The translations under genes and the position numbers were made by a program. 64,000 nt of DNA, from assembly GCF_000342165.1 (NCBI RefSeq), contig NZ_AMRV01000011.1, positions 1-64,000 on the forward strand, given 5' to 3'. This document shows, one piece after another, positions 25,425 through 34,279 of the stretch (position 1 is the stretch's first letter; each line of letters opens with the position of its first letter). Below the pieces are notes generated by a model, which was not told the origin of the DNA, did not search any database, and worked only from the letters and a program-made list of their open reading frames with translations. This stretch comes from Pacificimonas flava (GTDB lineage Bacteria; Pseudomonadota; Alphaproteobacteria; Sphingomonadales; Sphingomonadaceae).

Positions 25425-27989
25425 ATGCGAATTTCCGAATCTTACCTTGCGACCGAAAAATCGGTTACGCATACGGGATGTGGCTGCGTTGCTTGCGACA
25501 GCAAGGGACTGGCGATCCAAAGCGGTTTCGACGGTTATGAGGGCACGATCAGCATCGCCGATTATGTCGATGCCGACTTCATCTTCACGGCTGCCCAGGC
25601 AGACAGTACGATTGCGGTCGAGGCCGATTTCTCGTTGACCGGATCCTTGTCTGGTACGGAAGAATTCGACTTCGTTTCCATCGAGATGGAAGCCGGACAG
25701 ACCTACTCGTTCGCTTATCGCGGCGCAGAGGAAGGCGGTATCGAGGATCCGTATCTCGTTCTGTTCGATTCCGACGACAATGTGCTGGTGCAAGACGACG
25801 ATGGCGGTCTCGGCCGCACGTCGCTCATCACCTTCACGGCGGCGACGGCGGGCACCTACTATCTGGGTCTCACGTCCTATTTCACGGTTGCGGAGGGCGA
25901 CCCCTCCATCGACACCGGTGACTGGACGCTCGACGTCTGGGAGATGCCGGAGGCAGACGAGGTGCCGGACACGTTTGCGGATGCCGTCGAGATCGGCCTC
26001 GGCGCGACGTTCGGGCACATCGAGGTCAGTGAAGACGTCGATACCTACCAGATCCAGCTGGAAGCCGGGCAGATCTACAACTTCTTCCTGTCTGGCGGCG
26101 CGACCAGCTTTCCGGTTGCGGATAATGAACTCGACACCATCCTTGGTCTCTACAATTCCGAGGGCGTGCTCGTCGCCTCGAACGACGATCTCGGCTTCCC
26201 GAGCGATGTCAGTTCGGGTCTCAGCTATCTCGTTCAGGAGAGCGGCACCTATTATGTCGACGTTCTGGCCTATCCGGGCGAAACCGGCGGCTACACGCTC
26301 GACGTGACCGGTTCGCCGCTCAGCGAACTCGATCCGCTCGATTCGATCCGCTGGGAAAATGCGGCCAACGTGCCGTTCACGGACGTTGACGGCGTTCCGA
26401 CGGCCTATGTCTATTTCGGCGATTCCGACGAGAATTTCGGCGAAACCGGCGATGACGGCAACCCGATGGTCACCATTGACTGGAACGACTTTGAAAAAGG
26501 TCAGGTCATGGAGGCGCTGGAGGAGTTCGAGCGCATCCTGGGCGTCAATTACGAGATCACGACCGACGTCGACCAAGCGACGTTCCGCCTGCTGAAGACG
26601 GAATCGGAACAGTACGGCGCCTATTTCTATCCGCAGGATCCGGCCTATGGCGAAGGTCAGGGAATCGGCGTCTTCAACGTCCTGTCGGGCGGCTGGACGT
26701 TCGACCAGCAGCAGAGCCTGGAAAAGGGCGGCTTCGCCTTCGCCGTCATCCTGCACGAGTTCGGTCACGCACATGGCCTCGCCCATCCGCACGATCAGGG
26801 CGGCGGTTCGGACGTCATGCTTGGTGTTGCCGGTTCGTCGTCGCTGGGCCTCTACGACCTCAACCAGGGTGTCTACACGGTCATGTCGTACAACGACGCC
26901 TGGGACACCGGTCCGAACGGTCCGACGCCCTACACCGGCGCGAACATCGACAGCGGCTGGTCCGGCACGCTGAGCGCATTCGACATTGCCGTCCTGCAGG
27001 AGCGTTATGGTGTCACCGAACGCGAAACCGGCAACAATGTCTATGAACTGCTCGACGTCAATGAAGAGGGCACCTACTACCAGACGATCTGGGATTCCGC
27101 GGGTACCGACGAAATCCGCTACGGCGGCGCGCTCGATGCCCAGATCGACCTTCTGGCGGCAACGCTCGACTACTCGCCCACCGGTGGCGGTGTCGTCTCC
27201 TTCCTCGACGGGATCTGGGGCGGCTACACCATCGCGAACGGCGTCGTCATCGAGAACGCCACGGGCGGTTCGGGCGATGACGTGCTGATGGGCAACGACG
27301 CCGACAACATCCTGCGCGGCAATGCCGGCGACGACTTCATGATGGGTCGCGGCGGTGCCGACACGTTCGATGGCGGTGCAGGCTTCGACACGGTCAGCTA
27401 TGCCAATGCCGAGGAGGGCATCGTCGTCACGCAGTATAGCGGCGTGTCCGGTGCAGCGGCGGGCGACCGACTGATCGGTGTCGAGCGGATCATCGGCACC
27501 GATTTCGACGATCTGATGCAGGCGGGCTCGATTGGCGGCACGCTGGAAGGCGGCGCTGGCAACGACACGCTGTACGGCGGTCGCCGCGCCGACGTGCTGA
27601 TGGGCGGCGACGGCGATGACATCCTGTATGGCCTCGCCGGAGACGACACGCTGTCCGCAGGCGGCGGCGCCGACACGCTAGCCGGCGGTGCGGGCATCGA
27701 CACGTTCGTGTTCGATGTGGCCGACGGAGAGATCAACGTCATTACCGATCTGGCAGCGGGCGAAACCATCGACCTGACGGGGATCGACGCTGATGCGGGC
27801 ACGGAAGCGAATGACGGCTTCTCGTGGATCGGGGAAGATGCTTTCTCGGGCACGGCCGGCGAGCTTCGCTACGAAGACGATGGCGGCAACACCATGCTGA
27901 TGGGCGATACGGACGGCGACGGCGTCGCCGACCTGCTTGTCGACATGGGCGGCCAGCCGGTCGACGCTGTGGAGATCCTCTTCGCCTGA
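25425..27989 (+). CDS. secreted M10 (serralysin-like) metalloprotease with PPC and RTX domains
   Basis: 854 residues. The order is: an N-terminal stretch with CGCVACDS and no Sec signal; two PPC-like beta domains (about 80-170 and 180-300; YSFAYRG, GTYYLGLTSY; YNFFLSGG, GTYYVDVLAYPG); a zinc-protease domain with HEFGHAHGLAHPH (about 444-456) and Met-turn VMSYND (about 487); then nonapeptide RTX calcium-binding repeats (GGSGDDVLMGN, GNAGDDFMMGRGGADTFDGG and GGDGDDILYG, about 615-765); and an acidic C-terminus ending in a hydrophobic EILFA, the usual type I signal style. PPC domains ahead of an M10 domain is an unusual order. Type I export is supported by the complete T1SS operon nearby. Confidence 0.93.
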   Translation: MRISESYLATEKSVTHTGCGCVACDSKGLAIQSGFDGYEGTISIADYVDADFIFTAAQADSTIAVEADFSLTGSLSGTEEFDFVSIEMEAGQTYSFAYRGAEEGGIEDPYLVLFDSDDNVLVQDDDGGLGRTSLITFTAATAGTYYLGLTSYFTVAEGDPSIDTGDWTLDVWEMPEADEVPDTFADAVEIGLGATFGHIEVSEDVDTYQIQLEAGQIYNFFLSGGATSFPVADNELDTILGLYNSEGVLVASNDDLGFPSDVSSGLSYLVQESGTYYVDVLAYPGETGGYTLDVTGSPLSELDPLDSIRWENAANVPFTDVDGVPTAYVYFGDSDENFGETGDDGNPMVTIDWNDFEKGQVMEALEEFERILGVNYEITTDVDQATFRLLKTESEQYGAYFYPQDPAYGEGQGIGVFNVLSGGWTFDQQQSLEKGGFAFAVILHEFGHAHGLAHPHDQGGGSDVMLGVAGSSSLGLYDLNQGVYTVMSYNDAWDTGPNGPTPYTGANIDSGWSGTLSAFDIAVLQERYGVTERETGNNVYELLDVNEEGTYYQTIWDSAGTDEIRYGGALDAQIDLLAATLDYSPTGGGVVSFLDGIWGGYTIANGVVIENATGGSGDDVLMGNDADNILRGNAGDDFMMGRGGADTFDGGAGFDTVSYANAEEGIVVTQYSGVSGAAAGDRLIGVERIIGTDFDDLMQAGSIGGTLEGGAGNDTLYGGRRADVLMGGDGDDILYGLAGDDTLSAGGGADTLAGGAGIDTFVFDVADGEINVITDLAAGETIDLTGIDADAGTEANDGFSWIGEDAFSGTAGELRYEDDGGNTMLMGDTDGDGVADLLVDMGGQPVDAVEILFA

Positions 27990-28011
27990 AGCGGATTCTC
28001 GTAGAAAGTTG

Positions 28012-28051
28012 GGGGCCGTCCGCAGATGCTGCGGGCGGCCCCTTTCGTTTT
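28012..28051 (+). terminator. rho-independent terminator of the protease gene
   Basis: A stem of GGGGCCG-T-CCGCAG against CTGCGGGCGGCCCC with loop ATG is followed by TTTCGTTTT. It is centred 34-50 bases after the protease stop, so it fits a strong intrinsic terminator. Confidence 0.88.
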
Positions 28052-28074
28052 GACGGTCGGAAGGACACAAAGGA

Positions 28075-28623
28075 ATGATTTCCCGCAGCCACGTCAGAAC
28101 GATGGCGGCATATAATCGCTGGCAGAACGATGCCATCTACGCCGCGGCCGCCACGCTGGACGGAAAAGAGCGGATGCGTGATCGCGGCGCCTTCTTCGGA
28201 TCCATTCACGGAACCCTGGCGCACATATTGTGGGCGGACCATGTCTGGTTGTCCCGGTTCGATAAATGTGCGCGCCCCGGCGTCCTGCAGAAGGACAGCG
28301 CATCCTATGGTGGTGAATGGGCGGCGATGCGGGCGGCGCGCCACGAGACGGACGTGCTGATGGAAAGCTGGACTGCGAGCCTTGGCAAGGCCGCGCTCGC
28401 TTCAGTGCTGGAATGGTTCAGCGGCTCCTCGCAGCAGCACGCAAGAGCGCCCGTCTGGGTCGTCGCCACTCACCTGTTCAACCATCAGACGCATCACCGG
28501 GGTCAGGTCCATGCCATGCTGACCGCTGCCGGCGTGAGAACCGAGGACACGGACCTGTTCCTGATGCCGGGGTCGCGCTGGCCACGAGACGATCAGGACA
28601 AGGCGTCGGACGAGTCCGTCTGA
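28075..28623 (+). CDS. DinB family four-helix metal-binding protein
   Basis: 182 residues in the DinB/YfiT-like fold. Putative metal-ligand histidines are in IHGTLAHILWADHVW (first helix bundle) and THLFNHQTHHRGQ (C-terminal HHRGQ motif). The YNRWQN block after the start is also typical. Some relatives are thiol-dependent transferases and many have no known substrate. The start ATG 28075 has AAAGGA immediately upstream, which is very close; ATG 28102 (MAAYNRW) is a possible internal start. It lies between the protease and the T1SS operon, with a convergent end to hlyD. Confidence 0.85.
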   Translation: MISRSHVRTMAAYNRWQNDAIYAAAATLDGKERMRDRGAFFGSIHGTLAHILWADHVWLSRFDKCARPGVLQKDSASYGGEWAAMRAARHETDVLMESWTASLGKAALASVLEWFSGSSQQHARAPVWVVATHLFNHQTHHRGQVHAMLTAAGVRTEDTDLFLMPGSRWPRDDQDKASDESV

Positions 28624-28654
28624 AGGAGACGGCCGGGCTCGCACCCGCTTCCCA

Positions 28655-29953
28655 TCACTCCCGAAACGCGTTCTGCTGCAAGCGCGTGATGGGGCGGAAG
28701 ATATAGCTGAGGATGGACCGCTTCTTGCCCAAAAGGCTGACCTCCGCCGTCATGCCCGAGCCGATTTCAAGCCGGTCGCCATACCGATCGACGATGGCGT
28801 TCTCGTCCGTGCGGACATCCACCTCGTAATAGATCTCGCCGGTCCGCTCATCAATGCTGGAGTCCGGGCTGATGGTCACGACCTCACCCTCCAGGCCGCC
28901 ATACACGGTCGGGTCGTACGCAGTGATATTGACCTTCGCCTCCTGCCCGATGGCGACGAAGCCGATATCCTTCGGCTGAATCCGCGCCTCCACGAGGAGC
29001 TGGTCGTTCATGGGCACCATCTCCACGAGCGCCTCACCCGGTGACACGCTGCCGCCGACGGTGGATTTCAGCACGCGGTTGACGCGTCCGTTCATGGGTG
29101 CGCGGACGGTGGTCCGGTCGACGCGGCTGGCGAGCGCCGGCAGCGTACGGCGACGCGACGCGATCTCGCTCTGGGCGGCGGCGAGTTCGCTGGCCGCCCG
29201 GGCGCGCCAGTCCTGCCGCTGCTGTTCCAGACTCGCGCGCGCCTCGACGACGGCGGACTGGGCGCGGGTCAGACTGGCCTCGGCCGCCGCGATCTCGCTT
29301 TCCGCAACGTCCGCCCGCGACTCGGCCTGGATCAGGGAAAGACGCGGTTCGATGCCGCGCTCCACCAGCGGACGCAGCAGGTTGACCTCCGCGCGCGCAG
29401 CTGTCGCCGACGATCTGCGGGACGCAAGGTTCGCCTCGGCCTCCGCCACCGCGCGCAGCGACTGTTGCACCCGCGCGCTCGCGGCGTTCGTCAGGCTGGC
29501 GAGATCGGCCATGCGGCTGGCATGCAGGGAGCGTTCGATCTCCACCTGCTCGCGCATCGCCGGATCGCCGCCGCCCGGGAATATGGGTTCCCGGCCGGCC
29601 ACTTCGGCCTCCAGACGCGCGATCTTCGCGGTGAGTGCATTCACCTCTGCCTGGGTGGAGCCGAGATTGGAGCCCGTCTCCGTCTGGTCCAACGACATCA
29701 GCGGATCGCCCTTCGCCACCGTATCGCCCTGATCGACGTAAATACGCTCGACGATTCCGCCCTCCAGGTTCGAGACAATCTGAAGCTGTGAGGAGGGGAC
29801 GACGCGTCCCTGACCGCGTACGACGACGTCGAGTTCCGTCAGAGCGGCCCAGATGCCGAAGGTGACGACGATCAGCACCACCATGAAAAGCAGGATGTTG
29901 GCCGCCGAACGCGGACGCAAACTCTCCATACGATCTTCGAGAAAGGTCGCCAT
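28655..29953 (-). CDS. type I secretion periplasmic adaptor (HlyD family)
   Basis: 432 residues from ATG 29953. A transmembrane helix (ILLFMVVLIVVTFGIWAAL) is followed by a biotinyl-lipoyl-like half (SNLEGGIVERIYVDQGDTVAKGD), a long coiled-coil hairpin (about 110-280), the second lipoyl half (TVRAPMNGRVNRVL) and a beta-barrel. This is the membrane fusion protein of a T1SS, closest in layout to LapC/PrtE types. A start at 29998 would overlap the ABC gene, but MATFLEDRME at 29953, 4 bp after its stop, is preferred. It is last of the three-gene operon. Confidence 0.93.
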   Translation of the reverse strand: MATFLEDRMESLRPRSAANILLFMVVLIVVTFGIWAALTELDVVVRGQGRVVPSSQLQIVSNLEGGIVERIYVDQGDTVAKGDPLMSLDQTETGSNLGSTQAEVNALTAKIARLEAEVAGREPIFPGGGDPAMREQVEIERSLHASRMADLASLTNAASARVQQSLRAVAEAEANLASRRSSATAARAEVNLLRPLVERGIEPRLSLIQAESRADVAESEIAAAEASLTRAQSAVVEARASLEQQRQDWRARAASELAAAQSEIASRRRTLPALASRVDRTTVRAPMNGRVNRVLKSTVGGSVSPGEALVEMVPMNDQLLVEARIQPKDIGFVAIGQEAKVNITAYDPTVYGGLEGEVVTISPDSSIDERTGEIYYEVDVRTDENAIVDRYGDRLEIGSGMTAEVSLLGKKRSILSYIFRPITRLQQNAFRE

Positions 29954-29957
29954 GGCG

Positions 29958-31820
29958 TTACGAATTGCCCCCCGGCTTGTTACCATCTGGCGGCGCACCG
30001 CCCGGCCTGTTGTCGCCCGCCCGGATGCTGGAGGTGATGAGGCCGCGATCCGCCGGTTTCGCTTCAGGCCGGGCCGCCCCCGTGCCTGCGGCGGGGACCG
30101 CGCCCTGCTTCTGAAGCAGTTTCATGACTTCATCGCGCGGACCGTCTGCAATGACCTTGCCCCTGTCCATCAGGATGATGCGGTCCACCAGCTTCAGGAA
30201 GGGCGGGCGGTGCGTGACGACCACCAGCGTTCTGCCGGCAAGTTCCTTTTGCAGTGCACCCAGAACCTGCTGCTCGGTCTGCGCATCCATCTGGCTAGAA
30301 GGTTCGTCGAGAAGGAGAATCTGCGGACGGCCGGCGAGCGCGCGGGCGAGCGCGATGGATTGCCGCTGACCGCCGGACAGCCCCTCCCCCCGGTCGGCGA
30401 GCCGGCGATCATAACCGTTCGTCACATGCTGCATGAAGCTGTGCGTGCCGGCGATCTGGGCCGCGCGCAGCATTTCCTCATCATCCACATTCGGTCGGCC
30501 GAGGATGATATTGTCGCGAACCGAACCGGACAGCAGCACCGTTTCCTGCAGCGATGACCCGACCTTCTCGCGCAGGGTGGCGGGATCGATCTGCCGCACG
30601 TCGAGGCTGTCGAGAAGAACCGTGCCCTCAGCCGGCGGGTAGAGGCCGAGGATCAGCTTCGCGATGGTCGATTTGCCGGATCCGACGCGGCCGAGCAGTG
30701 CCACCTTCTCGCCAGGCTGAATCTTGAAGCTGACATTCTCCAGTGCCGGATCGGCCGTATCGGGATATTTGAAGCTGACGCCGCGAAACTCGATCTCGCC
30801 GCGTGCCTTGCCCAGCTTGAACGCCTCCCCCGCCGGCCCCTCGACGGGCGTTGCCATCAGGCCGTTGATCTGGCGATAGGCGGCGCGGGTCGTGCTGAGA
30901 CGCGAAAGCAGGCTGGCGATCTGCCCGAGCGGCGCAACCGCACGCCCGCCGAGAATCGAGCAGGCGATAAGGCCGCCCATGGACAGTTCGCGCTCCGCGA
31001 TCAAACCGACGCCAACGATCACGACGCCGGCATAGGAAATCATCTGCGCGCTCTGCGCCAGCGTCGTCGCCAGATTGGCGATCAGGCGCTGGCGCAGCGA
31101 GGTGGAGGCATGCTCGTCAATGGCGCCGATCCAGCGGTTTGTGAGCAGATAGCCGGCATTTGTCGTCTTCACGGTTTCGAGACCGCCGATGGTTTCCACG
31201 AGAACCGACTGTTTCAAGAGCCCCTGCCCCATGTTCCGCGCGCTCAGCCGGTCGAGCGCCGGATGCGTCAGATAGCCCGCGAGAATGACGAGCGGCACCA
31301 TGGCGAGCGGCACGAACACCACAGGCCCGCCGATAAGTGCGATGACACTGAGCGTCAGCAGGATGAACGGCACGTCGACGAGCGCGGTAATGGTCGCGCT
31401 GGCGAAAAAGTCGCGCAGCGTCTCCAGTTCCCGCATCAGACCCGCAAGCGCGCCGGTCGATCCCTTCTTCGCATCGAGGCGCACCTTCAGAAGCTGCTGG
31501 AAGACGCTGGCGCCAACCTCCCGGTCGATGGACGCACCGGCAATATCGGTGAAATAGGAGCGCAGCAGCTTGAGAATGAAATCGAAGATGACGACGATGG
31601 CGAGGCCGATGGACAGCGCGATGAGCGAGTCCACGGCGTTGTTGGGCACGACCCGGTCGTAGACGACCATGGTGAACAGGCTGGAGGCGAGTGCGAAAAT
31701 GTTGATGAAGACCGCCGCCAGCGCCACGCGCATGTAGATCGGGCGGTTGCGCCGCATCGGCTCCATCAGCCAGTCGGCGAAGCGCGGCGGCTTCCCCTCG
31801 AACTCCAGTTCCCCCCTCAC
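29958..31820 (-). CDS. type I secretion ABC transporter permease/ATPase
   Basis: 620 residues. An N-terminal transmembrane domain of six helices (about 25-290) precedes an ATPase with Walker A GRVGSGKST, signature LSGGQRQ, Walker B ILLLDEPSS and D-loop/H-loop VVTHRP. Bacterial RTX exporters such as LapB and PrtD look like this. No peptidase C39-like domain is seen. The last 60 residues are a Pro/Gly-rich tail. The start is GTG 31820, overlapping the tolC-like stop, so the two are translationally coupled. It is the energy source for exporting the M10/RTX protease, by inference. Confidence 0.94.
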   Translation of the reverse strand: MRGELEFEGKPPRFADWLMEPMRRNRPIYMRVALAAVFINIFALASSLFTMVVYDRVVPNNAVDSLIALSIGLAIVVIFDFILKLLRSYFTDIAGASIDREVGASVFQQLLKVRLDAKKGSTGALAGLMRELETLRDFFASATITALVDVPFILLTLSVIALIGGPVVFVPLAMVPLVILAGYLTHPALDRLSARNMGQGLLKQSVLVETIGGLETVKTTNAGYLLTNRWIGAIDEHASTSLRQRLIANLATTLAQSAQMISYAGVVIVGVGLIAERELSMGGLIACSILGGRAVAPLGQIASLLSRLSTTRAAYRQINGLMATPVEGPAGEAFKLGKARGEIEFRGVSFKYPDTADPALENVSFKIQPGEKVALLGRVGSGKSTIAKLILGLYPPAEGTVLLDSLDVRQIDPATLREKVGSSLQETVLLSGSVRDNIILGRPNVDDEEMLRAAQIAGTHSFMQHVTNGYDRRLADRGEGLSGGQRQSIALARALAGRPQILLLDEPSSQMDAQTEQQVLGALQKELAGRTLVVVTHRPPFLKLVDRIILMDRGKVIADGPRDEVMKLLQKQGAVPAAGTGAARPEAKPADRGLITSSIRAGDNRPGGAPPDGNKPGGNS

Positions 31821-33274
31821 TCGGCACTCTCCTGCGTCGGAATCGCCAGCGCATCGAGCAGCCGGCCCGTGCGTGCAAGCAGCACATAGCGCGCCGAATC
31901 CCGTTCAGTCAGCGCCTGAATATAATTGCCTGCAACGGCAAAATAATTGTCCTCCGCCTGCAGCACGTCGAACAGGGATCCGCGCGCGTAGAAGAACCGT
32001 TCGGCCAACACGTCCCGGGTCCGGCGGCTGGCAATGTAATTTTCCGAAAGCGCCGCAAGCTGATCCTCGAGCGCGTCCATGTCGGCCCACGCGATCAGCG
32101 CCTCACGCACGGCCTCCTGCTCCAGCCCGAGCGCCCGCGCCTGCGCGGCATCGGCGCGGGCCACGTCCGCATCCGCCCGGGCAAATGTTCCGGCGAAGAA
32201 GCGCTGCTGTACCGATACGCGAGCGCGGACGTCGTAATCCTCGCCCTCCCGATCGCGAAAGATACCATATTGACCGGCGTCGACCCCGGCGACGACCCGA
32301 GGCAAGCGGTCCGCCTTCGTCGCGCGGCTGTCGTGATAGGCTGCGCGGGCACGCTCCTGCGCGGCCTCCACTGCGGGCGACGTCCGCGCAAGATACTCCG
32401 CCATCTCGCGGCTCATCGCCGGCATGTCGGGCGCAGGCGCGCGCATCAGTCCCTGCGGCGGCGGCGCACCGATCAGCTCGGTGTATCGCGCCTCGGCATT
32501 GGCGAGCTGGCGCCGATAGCGGGCAAGCCCAGTGCCCGTCAGAGCGATCGAGGATTCTACGCGCGCAAGATCGCCGGGGGCGTTGACGCCTTGATCGATG
32601 CGGTCCTGGATGGAAGCCAATGCCTTTTGCTGGTTGGCAAGAAAACTTTCGGACAGGGAGACGAGCGCGCGGTAGGCGAACACATCATACCATGCCGCAA
32701 CGGCCGCGAGCGCAACCCGCTCTGCCGTGGCATCGATTTCCAACGCCGCGCTCTTCATCCGGTGAGTCGCAGCGACGATCCGCGCAGAGGTGGCGCCGAA
32801 GTCGAGGATCGCCTGCTCGACCGAGGCGGTGGCGTCGTAGCGGGACAGCGAGCGCGACCTCTCCAGCACATTGTCCGGGTCGTTTGAAAACTCCCGGTCG
32901 ATGGTCTGCCGGCCCTGAAAGCCGATCGTCACGTCTGGAAACAGGCCGGCGCGCGCCTCGTCGCGCTGGGCGTCGGCGACGCTCAGATTGGCCAGTGCCT
33001 CATCGATGCTCGGATTGCGGGCAACGGCACTGGATATGGCGTCACGGAACGCCGCCATCGGCGCGGCCCGTTCCGACAGGGAGAGGACGGGATCCTCCGC
33101 AACGTCGATGGCGGCCATCGGATCATGTCCGCGCGCCGGCAGCGTCGTGGCTCCCAGCACCTGCGGGTCGATCCCCTCCGGCGCCGTCAGATCGGTTTCC
33201 TGCGCCACCGTGCCCGCAGGCACCGTCAGGGCAAGCGTGCCGGCGGCGGCCAGAAACACATTACGAAACGACAT
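31817..33274 (-). CDS. type I secretion outer-membrane channel (TolC family)
   Basis: 485 residues from ATG 33274 with a signal peptide (FLAAAGTLALTVPAGTVAQ). Two repeats of the OEP coiled-coil type follow, with RNPSIDEALANL and TVEVAA-like helix starts and a C-terminal repeat (YHDSRATKADRLP, FFAGTFARADADVARADAAQ). It forms the outer-membrane duct. It comes first in the operon (outer membrane, ABC, adaptor), the reverse of the commonest T1SS order. The upstream in-frame extension to 33349 adds a basic stretch that is unlikely to be translated. Confidence 0.92.
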   Translation of the reverse strand: MSFRNVFLAAAGTLALTVPAGTVAQETDLTAPEGIDPQVLGATTLPARGHDPMAAIDVAEDPVLSLSERAAPMAAFRDAISSAVARNPSIDEALANLSVADAQRDEARAGLFPDVTIGFQGRQTIDREFSNDPDNVLERSRSLSRYDATASVEQAILDFGATSARIVAATHRMKSAALEIDATAERVALAAVAAWYDVFAYRALVSLSESFLANQQKALASIQDRIDQGVNAPGDLARVESSIALTGTGLARYRRQLANAEARYTELIGAPPPQGLMRAPAPDMPAMSREMAEYLARTSPAVEAAQERARAAYHDSRATKADRLPRVVAGVDAGQYGIFRDREGEDYDVRARVSVQQRFFAGTFARADADVARADAAQARALGLEQEAVREALIAWADMDALEDQLAALSENYIASRRTRDVLAERFFYARGSLFDVLQAEDNYFAVAGNYIQALTERDSARYVLLARTGRLLDALAIPTQESAE

Positions 33275-33374
33275 GGACAAACCCGCTAAACCCCCGCGCC
33301 TTACCCCGAGGCGCCGCCCCCTCCTAGCGGCAAAAGCGGTCGTCGACAAATCGGCAATCCGCTTGTTCGCCTAG

Positions 33375-33551
33375 AAAAAATACGGGCCGCTGCTTTCGAC
33401 GTCGCCGGGCATCGCGCCCGCCTTCTATACCGCGATGAACGGCCATTTCGACGATCTGGACGGCCTCCTGTTGATCGCGAAAAACCGGGAGCATGGCCTG
33501 CGCTTCACCGGAAGCGACGTTTATCCGCCCAAGCGTGCTCTGTGGGACTGA
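33375..33551 (+). pseudogene. coding-like remnant, unknown
   Basis: Directly after an in-frame TAG (33372-33374) runs a 58-codon open stretch with natural protein composition: KKYGPLLSTSPG, then APAFYTAMNGHFDDLDG, LLLIAKNREHG and GSDVYPPKRALWD to a TGA at 33549. The only ATG is at 33435, giving 38 residues. The high aromatic and charged content looks like the C-terminus of a larger protein whose 5' part was lost, though a real 38-residue peptide cannot be excluded. It sits in the 381-bp gap 33275-33655; the rest of that gap holds the promoter of the secretion operon and a terminator. Confidence 0.4.
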
Positions 33552-33597
33552 TTGCGGCGCTGCACTCCACTCACGCCAAACAAAGGGGGGCGACTAG

Positions 33598-33634
33598 AAA
33601 AGGGCCACGCGCCGTGATCCGGCGGGGCCCTTCT
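33598..33634 (-). terminator. hairpin after the PNPOx-fold gene
   Basis: An AAGGGCC / GGCCCTT stem with a GC-rich loop ends about 20 bases past the stop of the convergent-side gene at 33656. A T-run on the minus strand follows from AGAAAA on the plus strand. It fits a moderate intrinsic terminator. Confidence 0.55.
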
Positions 33635-33655
33635 CGATAAATATGGTAGTTCCGC

Positions 33656-34159
33656 TCAGCCGGCGAAGCGCGTTTCGGTTTGATGCTCCTTGGCGGCGTG
33701 CCAGGCATTGTCCTTCACGACGGCGGTGAACATCTCCTCAAGGAACGAACCATTGTCCGCCTCCCAGATTTCCGCCCTGCCGAGGTCGAGGCGCAGCAGC
33801 GTGATCTTCGGATCCTCGCGACCCTGGTCGAACCAGGCGGCCGTCGTCTTCGACCAGAACTTATCGATCTTCTTCTCGTCATTGTCGATGCTGAGCCGGC
33901 CGTGCAGCGAAGCGAAAAGATCGTGGCCCTTAGAGGAGAAGCTGACCACGGCATCCGACTGGCCGGCCTGAAGGCCCTTCACATAGCCGTTGTCGGAAGA
34001 GGTGAAGAAGTAGAGCTGGTCGCAGAAATCATCGTCGAACTGCGCCGTCATGGGCTGGCTGTGGCCGCGATCATTGCCGCTGAGCGCCAGCATCACGAAA
34101 GGGCTTTTGTCCAGTGCATTCCAGAACTTCTTCTGAAACTTCTCGTCCGCATTCGCCAT
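33656..34159 (-). CDS. pyridoxamine 5'-phosphate oxidase-fold general stress protein
   Basis: 167 residues of the split-barrel flavin/PNPOx-like family. It begins KFWNALDKSPFVMLAL, with QPMTAQFDDD, YFFTSSDN, VSFSSKGHDLFASLHG and the aromatic block FWSKTTAAWFDQGREDP typical of B. subtilis GsiB/YdaG-type general stress proteins. These bind flavin or related cofactor; the exact reaction is unclear. It is a single gene, divergent from no neighbour, followed by a terminator-like hairpin. Confidence 0.88.
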   Translation of the reverse strand: MANADEKFQKKFWNALDKSPFVMLALSGNDRGHSQPMTAQFDDDFCDQLYFFTSSDNGYVKGLQAGQSDAVVSFSSKGHDLFASLHGRLSIDNDEKKIDKFWSKTTAAWFDQGREDPKITLLRLDLGRAEIWEADNGSFLEEMFTAVVKDNAWHAAKEHQTETRFAG

Positions 34160-34279
34160 GATAATCTCCTGATAAGGCTTGCGTTTTCATGTGCCTCGTC
34201 AACAGAAATTGCGGCGGTTGGTTCCTTTCAAAACGTCCGGGCGCGGCAACCCGGCGCCGCGCCCGGACGAGACTTCACG

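Noticed and set aside
27265-27720. Near-periodic DNA in the protease gene, considered as a tandem repeat
   Set aside because: It is explained by the RTX nonapeptide coding repeats, not by an independent DNA repeat or CRISPR.
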